Shown piece after piece: positions 17,060 to 25,572 of a DNA stretch of 64,000 bases (positions are counted from its first letter, which is position 1; every line of letters begins with the position of its first letter). Source of the DNA: Burkholderiales bacterium JOSHI_001. GTDB lineage: Bacteria > Pseudomonadota > Gammaproteobacteria > Burkholderiales > Burkholderiaceae_C. Location of the stretch: contig CM001438.1 of assembly GCA_000244995.1 (NCBI GenBank), forward strand, positions 2,690,090 to 2,754,089. The letters run 5' to 3'. Made by a program: the position numbers and the translations under genes. The notes beneath the pieces are model-generated. The model was not told the DNA's origin and did no database searches. It saw nothing but the letters and a program-made list of their open reading frames with translations.

Positions 17060-17797
17060 TCAGACCAGGCCCTGCTTGGTGGCCAGCACCGCGGCTTCGG
17101 CGCGGCTGGACACGTTGAGCTTCTTGTAGATGGACTTGATGTGGTCGTTGACCGTGAACCACTTGATGCCCATCAGGCTGGCGATTTCCTTGATGGTGAA
17201 GCCCTTGCTCAGGTAGGTGAGCACCTCGCTTTCACGCGGGGTCAGGCGTTCATGGTCCAGTGTCTTCTCGATGGGCACCGGCCGGCTGGTGCCGAATTCG
17301 GGCGGGGTGAAACCCGACTCGGGCGCCGCGCCGCCGTCCAGCCGCAGGCCGTGGCGGAAGTGGGTGAGCAGGCGCCGGGCGATGGCCGGCGACAGCGGCG
17401 GCTGGCCGCGCACGATCTTCTGCAGTTCCTCCACCAGCACCTCGAAGCGGTCTTCCTTCAACAGGTAGCCGTCGGCGCCCTTTTGCAGCGCGGGGAACAG
17501 GTGGTCGTCGTCGGAGTACAGCGTGGTGACGATCTTGGTGGCGGGGTACTGCACCAGTTCGGCCAGCAGTTCCATGCCATTGCCGTCGGGCAGTTCCAGG
17601 TCCACCAGGATCAGCTTGAAGGGGTCCACCCCGTGCAGGCCGCGGGCGCCGCCGGTCAGGCTGATGTGGCGGCGCGCGGTTTCCAGGTCGCCGGCTTCGG
17701 TGATGACGATGGCGTCGCTGAAGCTTTCGCGCACCACGCGGCACAGGAAACTGCGTGCCACCGGGTTGTCTTCGAGGATCAGGACCTTCACGGCCAT
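17060..17797 (-). CDS. LuxR/NarL-family response regulator
   Basis: A 245-residue two-domain regulator. The receiver domain (1-135) has acidic residues at LILEDNP and the phosphorylation site D66 in ILVDLELPDGNG; a LuxR-type helix-turn-helix (about 178-240) reads LTPRESEVLTYLSKGFTIKEIA and then VNDHIKSIYKKL. The position typically occupied by a signalling Ser/Thr is in TTLYSDDD. ATG 17797 follows a GGAGAA-type Shine-Dalgarno; the longer frame adds 25 non-conserved residues. It is the first gene of a pair with the histidine kinase, so the two should form a phosphorelay. Confidence 0.92.
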   Translation of the reverse strand: MAVKVLILEDNPVARSFLCRVVRESFSDAIVITEAGDLETARRHISLTGGARGLHGVDPFKLILVDLELPDGNGMELLAELVQYPATKIVTTLYSDDDHLFPALQKGADGYLLKEDRFEVLVEELQKIVRGQPPLSPAIARRLLTHFRHGLRLDGGAAPESGFTPPEFGTSRPVPIEKTLDHERLTPRESEVLTYLSKGFTIKEIASLMGIKWFTVNDHIKSIYKKLNVSSRAEAAVLATKQGLV

Positions 17798-17960
17798 GGT
17801 TGGTTCTCCGCTGCGCTGAGGAATGCTAGCGCAGATACAGATGCGAAAACACCCGTATGCACTCAGAAACATGGCCTGAGCGGTCCCTCTTGCGGGGGAG
17901 GCGCGGCCCAGGGGCCCGGCGCACCGGGCCGCCCGCGCGCATTCGCCGCAGGCCCGCGCT

Positions 17961-18938
17961 TCAGGCGTTGGTCAGCACCACCTTGCCCATCACCTGGCGC
18001 TGGCCCATCAGCGCATAGGCGTCCAGCACGCGTGCCATCGGCAGCACCTGGTGGATGACGGGTTTGACCTTGCCTTGTGCATACCAGGCCAGCAACTCAC
18101 CGATGCCCTGGGCATAGCGCGCCGGCTCGCGGCGCGCGAAGTCGCCCCAGAACACGCCCACGATGGACGCGCCCTTGAGCAGCGCCAGGTTCAATGGCAG
18201 CGCGGGAATGCTGCCGAGCGCGAAACCGATGACGAGGTAGCGCCCGCGCCAGGCGATGCTGCGGAAGGCCGGCTCGGCCAGGTCGCCGCCCACGGGGTCG
18301 TAGACGATGTCCACGCCCTGGCCGTTGGTGGCGGCCTTGAGTGCGTCGCGAAGGTTCTCGCGCGTGTAGTTGATGGCCAGGTCAGCGCCGATGCGCTGGA
18401 CCAGCGCGGCCTTGTCGTCGCTGGACACCCCGGCGATCACGCGCGCCCCGGCGGCCTTGGCGATCTGCACCGCGGCCGTGCCCACGCCGCCTGCGGCGCC
18501 CAGCACCAGAACGGTCTGCCCTGCCTTCAATTCGCCGCGGTCCATCAGCGCGTGGTGCGAGGTGCCATAGGTGAAAGCGAAGGCCGCGCCGTCTTCAAAG
18601 GGCATGGCCTCGGGCAACTTCATCACCCGGTTGGCGGGCGCGATGGCATGGGTGCCGAAGCCGCCCCAGGCGCCGAGTGCCGCCACCCGGTCGCCCACCG
18701 CCACCTGGGTGACGCCCGGGCCCACCGCTTCCACCACGCCGGCATATTCCGACCCCGGCACGAAGGGCATCGGCGGCTTCACCTGGTACTTGTTGGCCAC
18801 GGTGAGCAGGTCGGGGAAGTTCAGGCTGGCTGCGCGAACGGCAATGCGCAGTTCTCCGGCCGCGGGCTCGGGCGTGGGCCATTCCTTCCACTGCAGCGAT
18901 TCAACACCGGTGGGGTTCTCGCACAGCCAGCCTTGCAT
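17961..18938 (-). CDS. Zinc-free quinone oxidoreductase family protein (QOR-like)
   Basis: A 325-residue medium-chain reductase. The N-terminal GroES-like part has AASLNFPDLLTVANKYQVKP and PFVPGSEYAGVVEAVG, and the NADPH-binding Rossmann motif is VLGAAGGVGTAAVQIAKAAGA. The zinc-binding cysteines of alcohol dehydrogenases are missing, as expected for NADPH:quinone oxidoreductases. ATG 18938 is preceded by GGAGACAGG. It is transcribed away from surE; the 118-base gap holds a CCCCGGCG/CGCCGGGG inverted repeat (18993-19009). The true substrate (quinone, enal or acyl-CoA) is not predictable. Confidence 0.88.
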   Translation of the reverse strand: MQGWLCENPTGVESLQWKEWPTPEPAAGELRIAVRAASLNFPDLLTVANKYQVKPPMPFVPGSEYAGVVEAVGPGVTQVAVGDRVAALGAWGGFGTHAIAPANRVMKLPEAMPFEDGAAFAFTYGTSHHALMDRGELKAGQTVLVLGAAGGVGTAAVQIAKAAGARVIAGVSSDDKAALVQRIGADLAINYTRENLRDALKAATNGQGVDIVYDPVGGDLAEPAFRSIAWRGRYLVIGFALGSIPALPLNLALLKGASIVGVFWGDFARREPARYAQGIGELLAWYAQGKVKPVIHQVLPMARVLDAYALMGQRQVMGKVVLTNA

Positions 18939-19042
18939 GTCCTGTCTCCGTGTTCGTGGTGGTGGTCGGCCATGATAGGCAGCGCGCACGCGCCCCGGCG
19001 TCGCCGGGGTGACGAAATCAGGGGCCGCTCGAGGCCGCTGCC

Positions 19043-19048
19043 TACAAT
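19043..19048 (+). promoter_or_regulatory. -10 element of the surE operon, 8 bases before the ATG
   Basis: TACAAT matches TATAAT at 5 of 6 positions. Only 8 bases separate it from the surE ATG at 19057, and no Shine-Dalgarno is visible, so transcription would begin within a couple of bases of the start codon. No clear -35 hexamer is seen. Confidence 0.5.
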
Positions 19049-19056
19049 CACCCTCC

Positions 19057-19818
19057 ATGCGCATCCTCATCGCCAACGACGACGGCTACCTGGCCCCCGG
19101 CATTGCCGCGCTGGTGCAGGCCTGCCAGGGGCTGGGCGAAATCGAAGTGATCGCGCCCGAAGCCAACGCCAGCGGCACGTCCAACGCGCTGACGCTGAAC
19201 CGGCCGCTGTCGGTGTTTGAAGCCAACGGCGAAGCGCAACGCGGCTTCAAGGTGGTGAACGGCACGCCGTCGGACTGTGTTCACGTGGCACTCACCGGCC
19301 TGCTGGCGCGTCGCCCCGACCTGGTGCTGTCGGGCATCAACAACGGCGCCAACATGGGCGATGACACGCTGTACTCCGGCACCGTGGCTGCGGCGATGGA
19401 GGGCTACCTGTTCGGCATCCCGGCGATTGCGTTTTCTCAGGTGGAAAAAGGTTGGGGGCACCTGGACGCCGCCGCGCGCACGGCACGCGAGGTGGTGAAC
19501 GCGGTGCTGGCCGCCCCGCCGGTTGTCGGGCCCTGGTTGTTGAACGTGAACATCCCCAACCGTGCCGATGCACCCAGCCTGCCGCGTGTGGTGACGCGCC
19601 TGGGCCGCCGGCACGCCAGCGAACCGGTCATACGCGCCACCAACCCGCGCGGCGAGCCCATCTACTGGATCGGCCCCGCCGGCATGGCGCGCGACGGTGG
19701 TGAAGGCACCGACTTTCACGCCACCGCCAACGGCCGCGTGTCCATCACCCCGCTGCAGGTGGACCTGACACAGCACGACGCCATGGCGGGCTGGGCCCAG
19801 CGTCTGGGCATCGAATGA
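19057..19818 (+). CDS. surE: 5'/3'-nucleotidase SurE (survival protein E)
   Basis: A 253-residue phosphatase of normal SurE length. The metal site is in the N-terminal [14 protein letters not shown], followed by [27 protein letters not shown] and [22 protein letters not shown]. The family removes phosphate from nucleoside monophosphates using a divalent metal and supports stationary-phase survival. It heads the conserved surE-pcm-nlpD-rpoS operon and overlaps pcm by 4 bases (ATGA). Confidence 0.97.
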   Translation: MRILIANDDGYLAPGIAALVQACQGLGEIEVIAPEANASGTSNALTLNRPLSVFEANGEAQRGFKVVNGTPSDCVHVALTGLLARRPDLVLSGINNGANMGDDTLYSGTVAAAMEGYLFGIPAIAFSQVEKGWGHLDAAARTAREVVNAVLAAPPVVGPWLLNVNIPNRADAPSLPRVVTRLGRRHASEPVIRATNPRGEPIYWIGPAGMARDGGEGTDFHATANGRVSITPLQVDLTQHDAMAGWAQRLGIE

Positions 19819-20642
19819 GCGGATCCGGCACCGGCCGCGGCGCGCGCTTCCCCTTGCCGCTGGACCGTGTGAAGGCCGCCACCGGCAGCGGCTCGCGCGA
19901 GTTGCTGCGCCCGCAGCGCCCGCTGCAGCACGCCGCCCAGCACGCCCAGGGCGCCGCGCGCCAGGGCGCGCCGGTTGGCGTGGGCCTGGACTCGGCGGCC
20001 GTGCGCCAGCGAATGGTGCAGCGCCTGCGCGAGCAGGGCGTGCAGAACGAAGCGCTGCTGGCCGCCTTCGCTGCGGTGCCGCGCCACCATTTTGTGGACA
20101 GCGCCCTGGTGGGCCAGGCCTATGAAGACACCAGCCTGCCCATCGGGCATGGCCAGACCATTTCCAAGCCGTCGGTCGTGGCGCGCATGATCGAGTTGCT
20201 GCTGGCCGGCGCCAACGCGCGGCAGCGCGGGCACCTGGGCCGCACGCTGGAAGTCGGTACCGGCTGCGGCTACCAGGCGGCGCTGCTGGCCGCGCTGTCA
20301 CCCAGCGTGATCAGCATCGAACGCGTGGGGCCGCTGCACGACAAGGCCCGCGCCAACATCACCGCACCCTGGCGCGCCCGCGTGCGCCTGGTCCATGGGG
20401 ACGGCATGTTGGGCCATGGCCCCCATGCGCCCTACGACAGCATCATCGCCGCTGCAGGCGGGGAACAACTTCCGCCCGCCTGGCTGGACCAGTTGGCGGT
20501 GGGCGGCCGTCTGGTGGCGCCGGTGCAAAGCGAACGCGGCGGCGGCCAGGTGCTGCTGGTGGCCGACCGCAACGAACAAGGGATAACGCGCCAGCTTTAC
20601 GAAGCAGTGATGTTCGTCCCCCTAAAATCAGGCCTCGCATGA
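19815..20642 (+). CDS. pcm: Protein-L-isoaspartate O-methyltransferase
   Basis: A 275-residue protein; the catalytic core (about residues 60-275) has the family segments [32 protein letters not shown], the SAM motif [17 protein letters not shown] and [17 protein letters not shown]. It repairs isoaspartyl residues in aged proteins using S-adenosylmethionine. The first 55 or so residues form an Ala/Gln/Arg-rich extension absent from E. coli Pcm (208), so a later start is possible, although the ATGA overlap with surE supports the one given. It overlaps nlpD by 4 bases. Confidence 0.95.
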   Translation: MSGSGTGRGARFPLPLDRVKAATGSGSRELLRPQRPLQHAAQHAQGAARQGAPVGVGLDSAAVRQRMVQRLREQGVQNEALLAAFAAVPRHHFVDSALVGQAYEDTSLPIGHGQTISKPSVVARMIELLLAGANARQRGHLGRTLEVGTGCGYQAALLAALSPSVISIERVGPLHDKARANITAPWRARVRLVHGDGMLGHGPHAPYDSIIAAAGGEQLPPAWLDQLAVGGRLVAPVQSERGGGQVLLVADRNEQGITRQLYEAVMFVPLKSGLA

Positions 20643-21562
20643 AACAAGCTGATCGATATCGACGAGGTCCGGGCTTGCGCCTGGCCGGCGCCTTCCTGCT
20701 GGCGGCCCTGGTGGTGCTGGCGGGTTGCGCGTCGCCCAACCACCGTGCACCGGTGGAAGAGCGCGGGCCTGGCAGCGCACGGGTGACCACCCCGGCCGCC
20801 GCCACGGCACCGGCCGAACCGGCACGGCCGCCCGCCGGCATCGAAAACCTGGGCAAGCCTGGCTACTACCAGGTGAAGCCAGGCGACACGCTGATCAAGG
20901 TGGGCCTGGAGTCCGGCCAGGGCTGGCGCGACCTGCAGCGCTGGAATGGCATCGACAACCCCAACCTCATCGAAGTGGGCCAGGTGCTGCGCGTGGTGCC
21001 GCCGGGGGTGGACCCCAGTGCGCCGGCCCCGCGGCCGGTGACCACCGCCAAGGTGGAGACGCGGCCGCTGGAGCCGCGCCCTGCAGCCGCTTCGGCGTCG
21101 GCCAGCCCTGTGGCCCCGGCGCCGGTGGCCGCTTCCGCCCCGCCCCCGCCGCCACCGCCGGCCCCCGTCGCCGCGGCACCGCGTGACGCCGACGACGACA
21201 TCAACTGGATGTGGCCGGCCAACGGCGCGGTGGTGGGCCCCTTCGACGACCCACGGGTCAAGGGCCTGGTCATTGGCGGCAAGGCGGGCGACCCGGTCAT
21301 GGCCGCGGCCGATGGCCGGGTCATCTATGCGGGCTCCGGCATCCGGGGCTATGGCAACCTGGTCATCGTCAAGCACAACACCAACTACCTCACCGCCTAC
21401 GGCCACAACCAGACCTTGCTGGTGAAGGAAGACCAGGTGGTGCGCCGCGGCCAGAAGATCGCGGAGATGGGCTCGAGCGATGCCGAGCGGGTTCAGTTGC
21501 ATTTTGAGATCCGCCGCCAGGGCAAGCCGCTGGACCCGGCGAAGTTGCTGCCACAGCGATAA
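20639..21562 (+). CDS. nlpD: Lipoprotein NlpD, LysM plus degenerate LytM domain
   Basis: A 307-residue lipoprotein with lipobox LAGC (lipidated C30). A LysM peptidoglycan-binding domain spans about residues 77-122 (YYQVKPGDTLIKVGLE). After a Pro/Ala linker the M23/LytM domain spans about 195-305. Its metal ligands are incomplete: the HxxxD position reads GLVIGG, and the HxH position reads QLHF. This matches NlpD of E. coli, an amidase activator and not an enzyme. It should act at the division septum. It is third in the surE operon and, as in E. coli, may carry the main rpoS promoter inside its coding sequence. Confidence 0.95.
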   Translation: MKQADRYRRGPGLRLAGAFLLAALVVLAGCASPNHRAPVEERGPGSARVTTPAAATAPAEPARPPAGIENLGKPGYYQVKPGDTLIKVGLESGQGWRDLQRWNGIDNPNLIEVGQVLRVVPPGVDPSAPAPRPVTTAKVETRPLEPRPAAASASASPVAPAPVAASAPPPPPPPAPVAAAPRDADDDINWMWPANGAVVGPFDDPRVKGLVIGGKAGDPVMAAADGRVIYAGSGIRGYGNLVIVKHNTNYLTAYGHNQTLLVKEDQVVRRGQKIAEMGSSDAERVQLHFEIRRQGKPLDPAKLLPQR

Positions 21563-21624
21563 AAAGGGGATGGCAGAGCGGCCGGCGCGTGCGAGACTTC
21601 CGCCACACGCCCCAGCACACTGCC

Positions 21625-22662
21625 ATGCCGCGCCGAACCGACCCATCTTCACCGCCGTCCGCGGCAGCCGCCGCGTCGCGTGTGAACGACGTGACGTCGG
21701 CGCTGGAGTCGGCGCCACAGCATCCGTTCAGTTTGCAGGGTGATGGCGCTGCGCTGGACGGCGATGCCGATGCACCCGCCGTGCCGGCCGACATCAATGC
21801 CGGTGAGCCCGAATCCGGCAACACCCTGCAGGCCTACCTGCGCGACATCCGCCGCGCGCCGCTGTTCACCCCGCAGGAGGAGTACGACACCGCGCTGAAG
21901 GTGCGCGCGGGCGACTTTGCGGCCCGCCAGCAAATGATCGAGCGCAACCTGCGCCTGGTGGTGAGCATTGCCAAAAACTACCTGGGCCGGGGCCTGCCCA
22001 TGCCCGACCTCATCGAAGAGGGCAACCTGGGCCTGATGCACGCCATCGCCAAGTTCGAGCCTGAACGGGGCTTTCGCTTTTCCACCTACGCGTCCTGGTG
22101 GATCCGCCAGTCGGTGGAGCGGGCCATCATGCACCAGGCCCGTCTGGTGCGGCTGCCGGTGCATGTGGTGCGGGAACTGAACCAGGTGCTGAAGGCGCGT
22201 CGCCTGCTGGAGACTGCCCGGGTGCACGAAGGCCGCAGCGCCGAGCGCCCGGTGGCCGCCGAGGAGGTGGCGGCCCACCTGGGCCGGCCGGTGCAGGAAG
22301 TGGCTGAGTTGCTCAGTTATGCCGAACAGCCCGCGTCGCTGGACGCGCCGCTGGACCGCGAGGCCGGTGAAAGCCTGCTGGACACCACCGTGGACGACCA
22401 GGCCACCGACCCGATGGGCCTGACGCTCAGCCACGAGGTGGTGCAATTGCTGGAGAGCGGCCTGTCCGAGCTGAACGAGCGGGAACGTGAAGTGCTGGCT
22501 GGCCGCTACGGGCTGAACGACCGCGAGGCGCAGACCCTGGAAGACCTGGCCTCCCAGCTGGGCCTGACCCGCGAGCGCATCCGCCAGATTCAGCAGGAAG
22601 CGCTGGCCAAGCTGAAGCGGCGCATGGCGCGCCAGGGCATCGACCGCGATTCGCTGTTCTAG
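21625..22662 (+). CDS. rpoS: RNA polymerase sigma factor RpoS (sigma-38)
   Basis: A 345-residue group 2 sigma factor. Region 1.2 is TLQAYLRDIRRAPLFTPQEE; regions 2.1-2.4 include NLRLVVSIAKNYLGRGLPM, DLIEEGNLGLMHAIAKFEP and FSTYASWWIRQSVERAI; region 4.2 is LEDLASQLGLTRERIRQIQ. ATG 21625 was chosen; a GTG at 21589 would add 12 residues. Position after nlpD and the short N-terminus identify RpoS and not RpoD. It directs stationary-phase and general-stress transcription. Confidence 0.96.
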   Translation: MPRRTDPSSPPSAAAAASRVNDVTSALESAPQHPFSLQGDGAALDGDADAPAVPADINAGEPESGNTLQAYLRDIRRAPLFTPQEEYDTALKVRAGDFAARQQMIERNLRLVVSIAKNYLGRGLPMPDLIEEGNLGLMHAIAKFEPERGFRFSTYASWWIRQSVERAIMHQARLVRLPVHVVRELNQVLKARRLLETARVHEGRSAERPVAAEEVAAHLGRPVQEVAELLSYAEQPASLDAPLDREAGESLLDTTVDDQATDPMGLTLSHEVVQLLESGLSELNEREREVLAGRYGLNDREAQTLEDLASQLGLTRERIRQIQQEALAKLKRRMARQGIDRDSLF

Positions 22663-22690
22663 CCGGCGCCTCCAGGCGCGCCGGGTGGTC

Positions 22691-22707
22691 GCACCGATAA
22701 TCGGTGC
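22691..22707. promoter_or_regulatory. 17-bp palindrome abutting the rlmD start codon, with an embedded -10
   Basis: GCACCGAT-A-ATCGGTGC is a perfect 8-1-8 inverted repeat ending one base before the rlmD ATG. It contains GATAAT (22696-22701), a -10-like hexamer 6 bases before the ATG. No Shine-Dalgarno is present. It could be an operator overlying a leaderless promoter, or a hairpin at the start codon if transcription begins upstream. Confidence 0.55.
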
Positions 22708-24057
22708 ATGGCAGACAACAAGGAATGGCTGCAGGTCGATTCACTCGACCTGGAAGCCCAGGGCGTGGCCCGCAACGCCGAAGGCAAGGTGGTCTTCATC
22801 GAAGGTGCGTTGCCCGGTGAGCGGGTGCAGGCCCAGGTGCACCGGGGCAAGAAGCAGTGGGAGCAGGGCGTGGTCACTGCCATCGGGCGCGAAAGCGCCC
22901 AGCGTGTGCGCCCGGGCTGCCCGCACTTCGGCCTGCACGCGGGCGCTTGCGGCGGCTGCAAGATGCAGCACCTGCATGCCAGCGCCCAGGTCGCGGTGAA
23001 ACAGCGGGTGCTGGAAGACAACCTGGCCCACTTGGCCAAGGTGAAGGCCGAACGGGTGCTGCGACCCATCGAAGGGCCCACCTGGGGCTACCGCTTCCGC
23101 GCCCGGCTGTCGGTGCGGCACGTGGCCAAGAAGGGCACGGTGTTGGTGGGCTTTCACGAGCGCAAGTCGCGCTATGTGGCCGACATGCAGGTGTGTCCGG
23201 TGCTGCCGCCGGCGGTCAGCGCCATGCTGATGCCGCTGCGCGATTTGATCGGTTCCATGGACCAGCGCGACCGCCTGCCGCAAATTGAACTGGCTGTGGG
23301 CACCTCCGCCACGGCGTTGGTCCTGCGCCACCTGGAGCCGCTGACCGACGCCGACCTGCTGCGCCTGCGCGACTTTGCACGCCAGCACGGCGTTCAGTGG
23401 TGGCTGCAGCCCAAGGGCCCGGACACCGTGGCGCTGTTGGACGTGGGCGGGACGGAACTGGCCTACACGCTGCCGGAATTCGGCCTGCGCATGCCCTTCA
23501 AGCCCACCGACTTCACCCAGGTGAACCACGAGATCAACACCGTGCTGGTTGGCCGCGCTGTGCGCCTGCTGGCGCCTGACATGCATGAGCGGGTGATCGA
23601 CTGGTTCTGCGGCCTGGGCAACTTCACGCTGCCGCTGGCCACGCACGCGAAGCAGGTGCTGGGCATCGAAGGCAGCGAGGTGCTGGTGGCCCGGGCGCGC
23701 GACAACGCCAAGCTGAACGGTCTGGCCGATCGCACCACATTCGCCGCGCGCAATCTGTTCGAGATCGACGCCGACACGCTGGTGGCCCAGGGCCGTGCCG
23801 ACAAGTGGCTGGTGGACCCCCCGCGCGAAGGGGCCTTCGCGCTGGCCAAGGCGCTGGCCGACCTGCACCAGGCGCCGCGCACCGACTGGCAGCCGCCGAA
23901 GCGCATCGTTTACGTCAGCTGCAACCCGGCCACCCTGGCGCGCGACGCCGGCCTGCTGGTGCACCAGGGCGGCTACACCTGCAGCGCGGCCGGGGCGGTG
24001 AACATGTTCCCGCACACCGCGCACGTGGAGAGCGTGGCGGTGTTCGACCGGGCATGA
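22708..24057 (+). CDS. rlmD: 23S rRNA (uracil-1939-C5)-methyltransferase RlmD
   Basis: A 449-residue TrmA-class enzyme. An N-terminal TRAM domain (about 5-60) is followed by four cysteines for a [4Fe-4S] cluster (C71, C81, C84, C163; [18 protein letters not shown]). The SAM-dependent domain has [23 protein letters not shown] and catalytic C405 in [12 protein letters not shown]. The four-cysteine pattern separates RlmD from TrmA. It follows rpoS by 45 bases, with its own promoter-like element. Confidence 0.95.
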   Translation: MADNKEWLQVDSLDLEAQGVARNAEGKVVFIEGALPGERVQAQVHRGKKQWEQGVVTAIGRESAQRVRPGCPHFGLHAGACGGCKMQHLHASAQVAVKQRVLEDNLAHLAKVKAERVLRPIEGPTWGYRFRARLSVRHVAKKGTVLVGFHERKSRYVADMQVCPVLPPAVSAMLMPLRDLIGSMDQRDRLPQIELAVGTSATALVLRHLEPLTDADLLRLRDFARQHGVQWWLQPKGPDTVALLDVGGTELAYTLPEFGLRMPFKPTDFTQVNHEINTVLVGRAVRLLAPDMHERVIDWFCGLGNFTLPLATHAKQVLGIEGSEVLVARARDNAKLNGLADRTTFAARNLFEIDADTLVAQGRADKWLVDPPREGAFALAKALADLHQAPRTDWQPPKRIVYVSCNPATLARDAGLLVHQGGYTCSAAGAVNMFPHTAHVESVAVFDRA

Positions 24058-24081
24058 AAAAGCCCCGCCGGGGCGGGGCTT
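24057..24081 (-). terminator. Intrinsic terminator of the Bax-inhibitor-1 gene
   Basis: AAGCCCCGCC (24060-24069) pairs with GGCGGGGCTT (24072-24081), a 10-bp GC-rich stem. On the minus strand it runs into five T residues, so it terminates the minus-strand gene ending at 24103; on the plus strand, after rlmD, the T-tract is weak. Confidence 0.8.
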
Positions 24082-24102
24082 GCGAGGCAGGGGGCAGGGC
24101 GC

Positions 24103-24798
24103 TTATTCGCGCTCGCCGCCGAAGATGCCCAGCAGCGACAGCAAGCTCTGGAACACGTTGTAGATGTCCAGGTAGATGGCCAGCGTGGCGCTGATGTAGT
24201 TGGTCTCGCCGCCGTCGATCACGCGCTTCAGGTCATAGACCATGAAGGCCGAGAAGATGCCGATGGCCATCACGCTGACGACCAGCATCAGTGCCGACGA
24301 TTGCAGGAACACGTTCACCAGGCCGGCCACCAGCAGCACGATGGCGCCGACGAACAGGAACTTGCCCATGTTGGACAGGTCGCGCTTGATCACCGAGGCC
24401 AGCGAGGCCATGGCGAAGAACACCGCGGCCGTGCCGCCGAAGGCCGTCATCACCAGCGAGGAGCCGTTCTTGAAGCCCAGCACCATCGCCAGCAGGCGCG
24501 ACAGCATCAGGCCCATGAAGAAGGTGAAGGCCAGCAGCACCGCCACGCCAGCGGACGACTCCTTGGTCTTCTCGATCGCGAACATGAAGCCGAAGGCACC
24601 CACCAGGAACAGGCCGATGCTCATGCCCGTGCCCAGCTGGTTCAGGATGCCGGTGGAAACGCCCACCCAGGCGCCCAGCACCGTGGGCACCATCGACAGC
24701 GCCAGCAACCAGTAGGTGTTGCGCAGCACCCGATTGCGCTGCGCTGCCAGCGCGCCAGAACCGGCATAGCCGGAAGCGGTTTGCAGGCTGTGTTCCAT
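24103..24798 (-). CDS. Bax inhibitor-1 family membrane protein (YccA-like)
   Basis: A 231-residue polytopic protein with about seven membrane segments (first LLALSMVPTVLGAWVGVSTG). The end carries family features: YDLKRVIDGGETNYISATLAIYLDIYNVFQSLLSLLG. E. coli YccA, of this family, binds FtsH and moderates its degradation of membrane proteins; ftsH lies 8 kb away here. ATG 24798 is preceded by a GGAGGTT-type Shine-Dalgarno. It is followed by an intrinsic terminator. Confidence 0.92.
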   Translation of the reverse strand: MEHSLQTASGYAGSGALAAQRNRVLRNTYWLLALSMVPTVLGAWVGVSTGILNQLGTGMSIGLFLVGAFGFMFAIEKTKESSAGVAVLLAFTFFMGLMLSRLLAMVLGFKNGSSLVMTAFGGTAAVFFAMASLASVIKRDLSNMGKFLFVGAIVLLVAGLVNVFLQSSALMLVVSVMAIGIFSAFMVYDLKRVIDGGETNYISATLAIYLDIYNVFQSLLSLLGIFGGERE

Positions 24799-24967
24799 GT
24801 GAGAACCTCCGTTGTGAAGCAGTAAGGGACGCGGACTGCGACCCGAAGACCGATTCTAAGTTCCCCCCACCTGGCGCCACGGGTACATTTCCCGGCCGCT
24901 GCCAGGGTGGCTGGCTTGGCTACAGTTCACGCTTCGCCTTCCCAAACTGCCTTCGAACCGACCCACC

Positions 24968-25375
24968 ATGAAGACCAAACCCGAAATCACCCTGGACGAC
25001 GCGGCCCGCGTCGGCGCGGCTGCGCTGGCCGAAGCGCAGGCCAACCGCTGGGCCGTCACGATTGCCGTGGTGGACGATGGCGGCCACCTGCTGTGGCTGC
25101 AGCGCATGGACGGGGTGCCGCCGATCTCGGCCCACATCGCCCCTGCCAAGGCCCGCACCGCGGCGCTGGGCCGGCGTGAGAGCAAGATCTACGAAGACCT
25201 CATCAACCAGGGCCGGGTGTCCTTCCTCAGCGCGCCCGAACTGGAAGGCATGCTCGAGGGCGGTGTCCCCATCCTGGTGAACGGGCAGTGCGCCGGCGCC
25301 GTGGGTGTGAGCGGCGTGAAGAGCGTCGAGGACGCGCAGATCGCCCGCGCCGGCATCGCTGCGCTGGGGATTTGA
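24968..25375 (+). CDS. GlcG/HbpS-family protein
   Basis: A 135-residue single-domain protein with the GlcG/HbpS fold signatures AVTIAVVDDGGHLLWLQRMDG, SAHIAPAKARTAA and a glycine-rich end GGVPILVNGQCAGAVGVSG. Streptomyces HbpS binds haem and iron; GlcG is encoded with glycolate oxidase genes but its role is unproven. No signal peptide is seen, so it is probably cytoplasmic. No pathway partner is adjacent: carA follows behind its own promoter. Confidence 0.88.
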   Translation: MKTKPEITLDDAARVGAAALAEAQANRWAVTIAVVDDGGHLLWLQRMDGVPPISAHIAPAKARTAALGRRESKIYEDLINQGRVSFLSAPELEGMLEGGVPILVNGQCAGAVGVSGVKSVEDAQIARAGIAALGI

Positions 25376-25411
25376 ATACGGGTTCACCCCAGATCAACAG
25401 GGTGGGCGGGC

Positions 25412-25417
25412 TATAAT
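25412..25417 (+). promoter_or_regulatory. Perfect -10 element of the carAB promoter
   Basis: TATAAT, a full consensus -10, lies 37 bases after the glcG-like stop. The -35 region at the usual spacing (25389-25394) does not match TTGACA, which suggests an activator-dependent or otherwise regulated promoter. Transcription would start near 25424, giving a leader of about 150 bases before carA. Confidence 0.7.
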
Positions 25418-25423
25418 TCCGCG

Positions 25424-25572
25424 GTTTACCCGCCAACACAGCCGCCCCCCGCGAAACTCCCTCGTCGGTTTCCCCCGTGGTCTTCGAAGTGCCCCCAGCG
25501 CCCGGCCAGAGCATGGCCTGACGGGCGCCCACAGGGACGCGGAGCTGGGTGCGCAAGAACCGGAGTTTCCCT
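25424..25572 (+). promoter_or_regulatory. Structured carA mRNA leader with anti-Shine-Dalgarno
   Basis: The leader contains a strong stem (25498-25508 with 25514-25518 and 25523-25528: GCGCCC/GGGCGC plus GGCCA/TGGCC, a 4-base bulge and a 5-base loop). GAAACTCC at 25453-25460 is exactly complementary to GGAGTTTC at 25562-25569, which contains the carA Shine-Dalgarno. GTTTC at 25468-25472 can pair with GAAAC at 25453-25457 instead, giving two exclusive folds. This resembles a translational control element; no known riboswitch class is recognised. Confidence 0.55.

Noticed and set aside
25549-25572. GTG 25549 as the carA start
   Set aside because: Its GGAG is only 4 bases away and the added residues do not resemble CarA; TTG 25573 has better spacing and N-terminal similarity.
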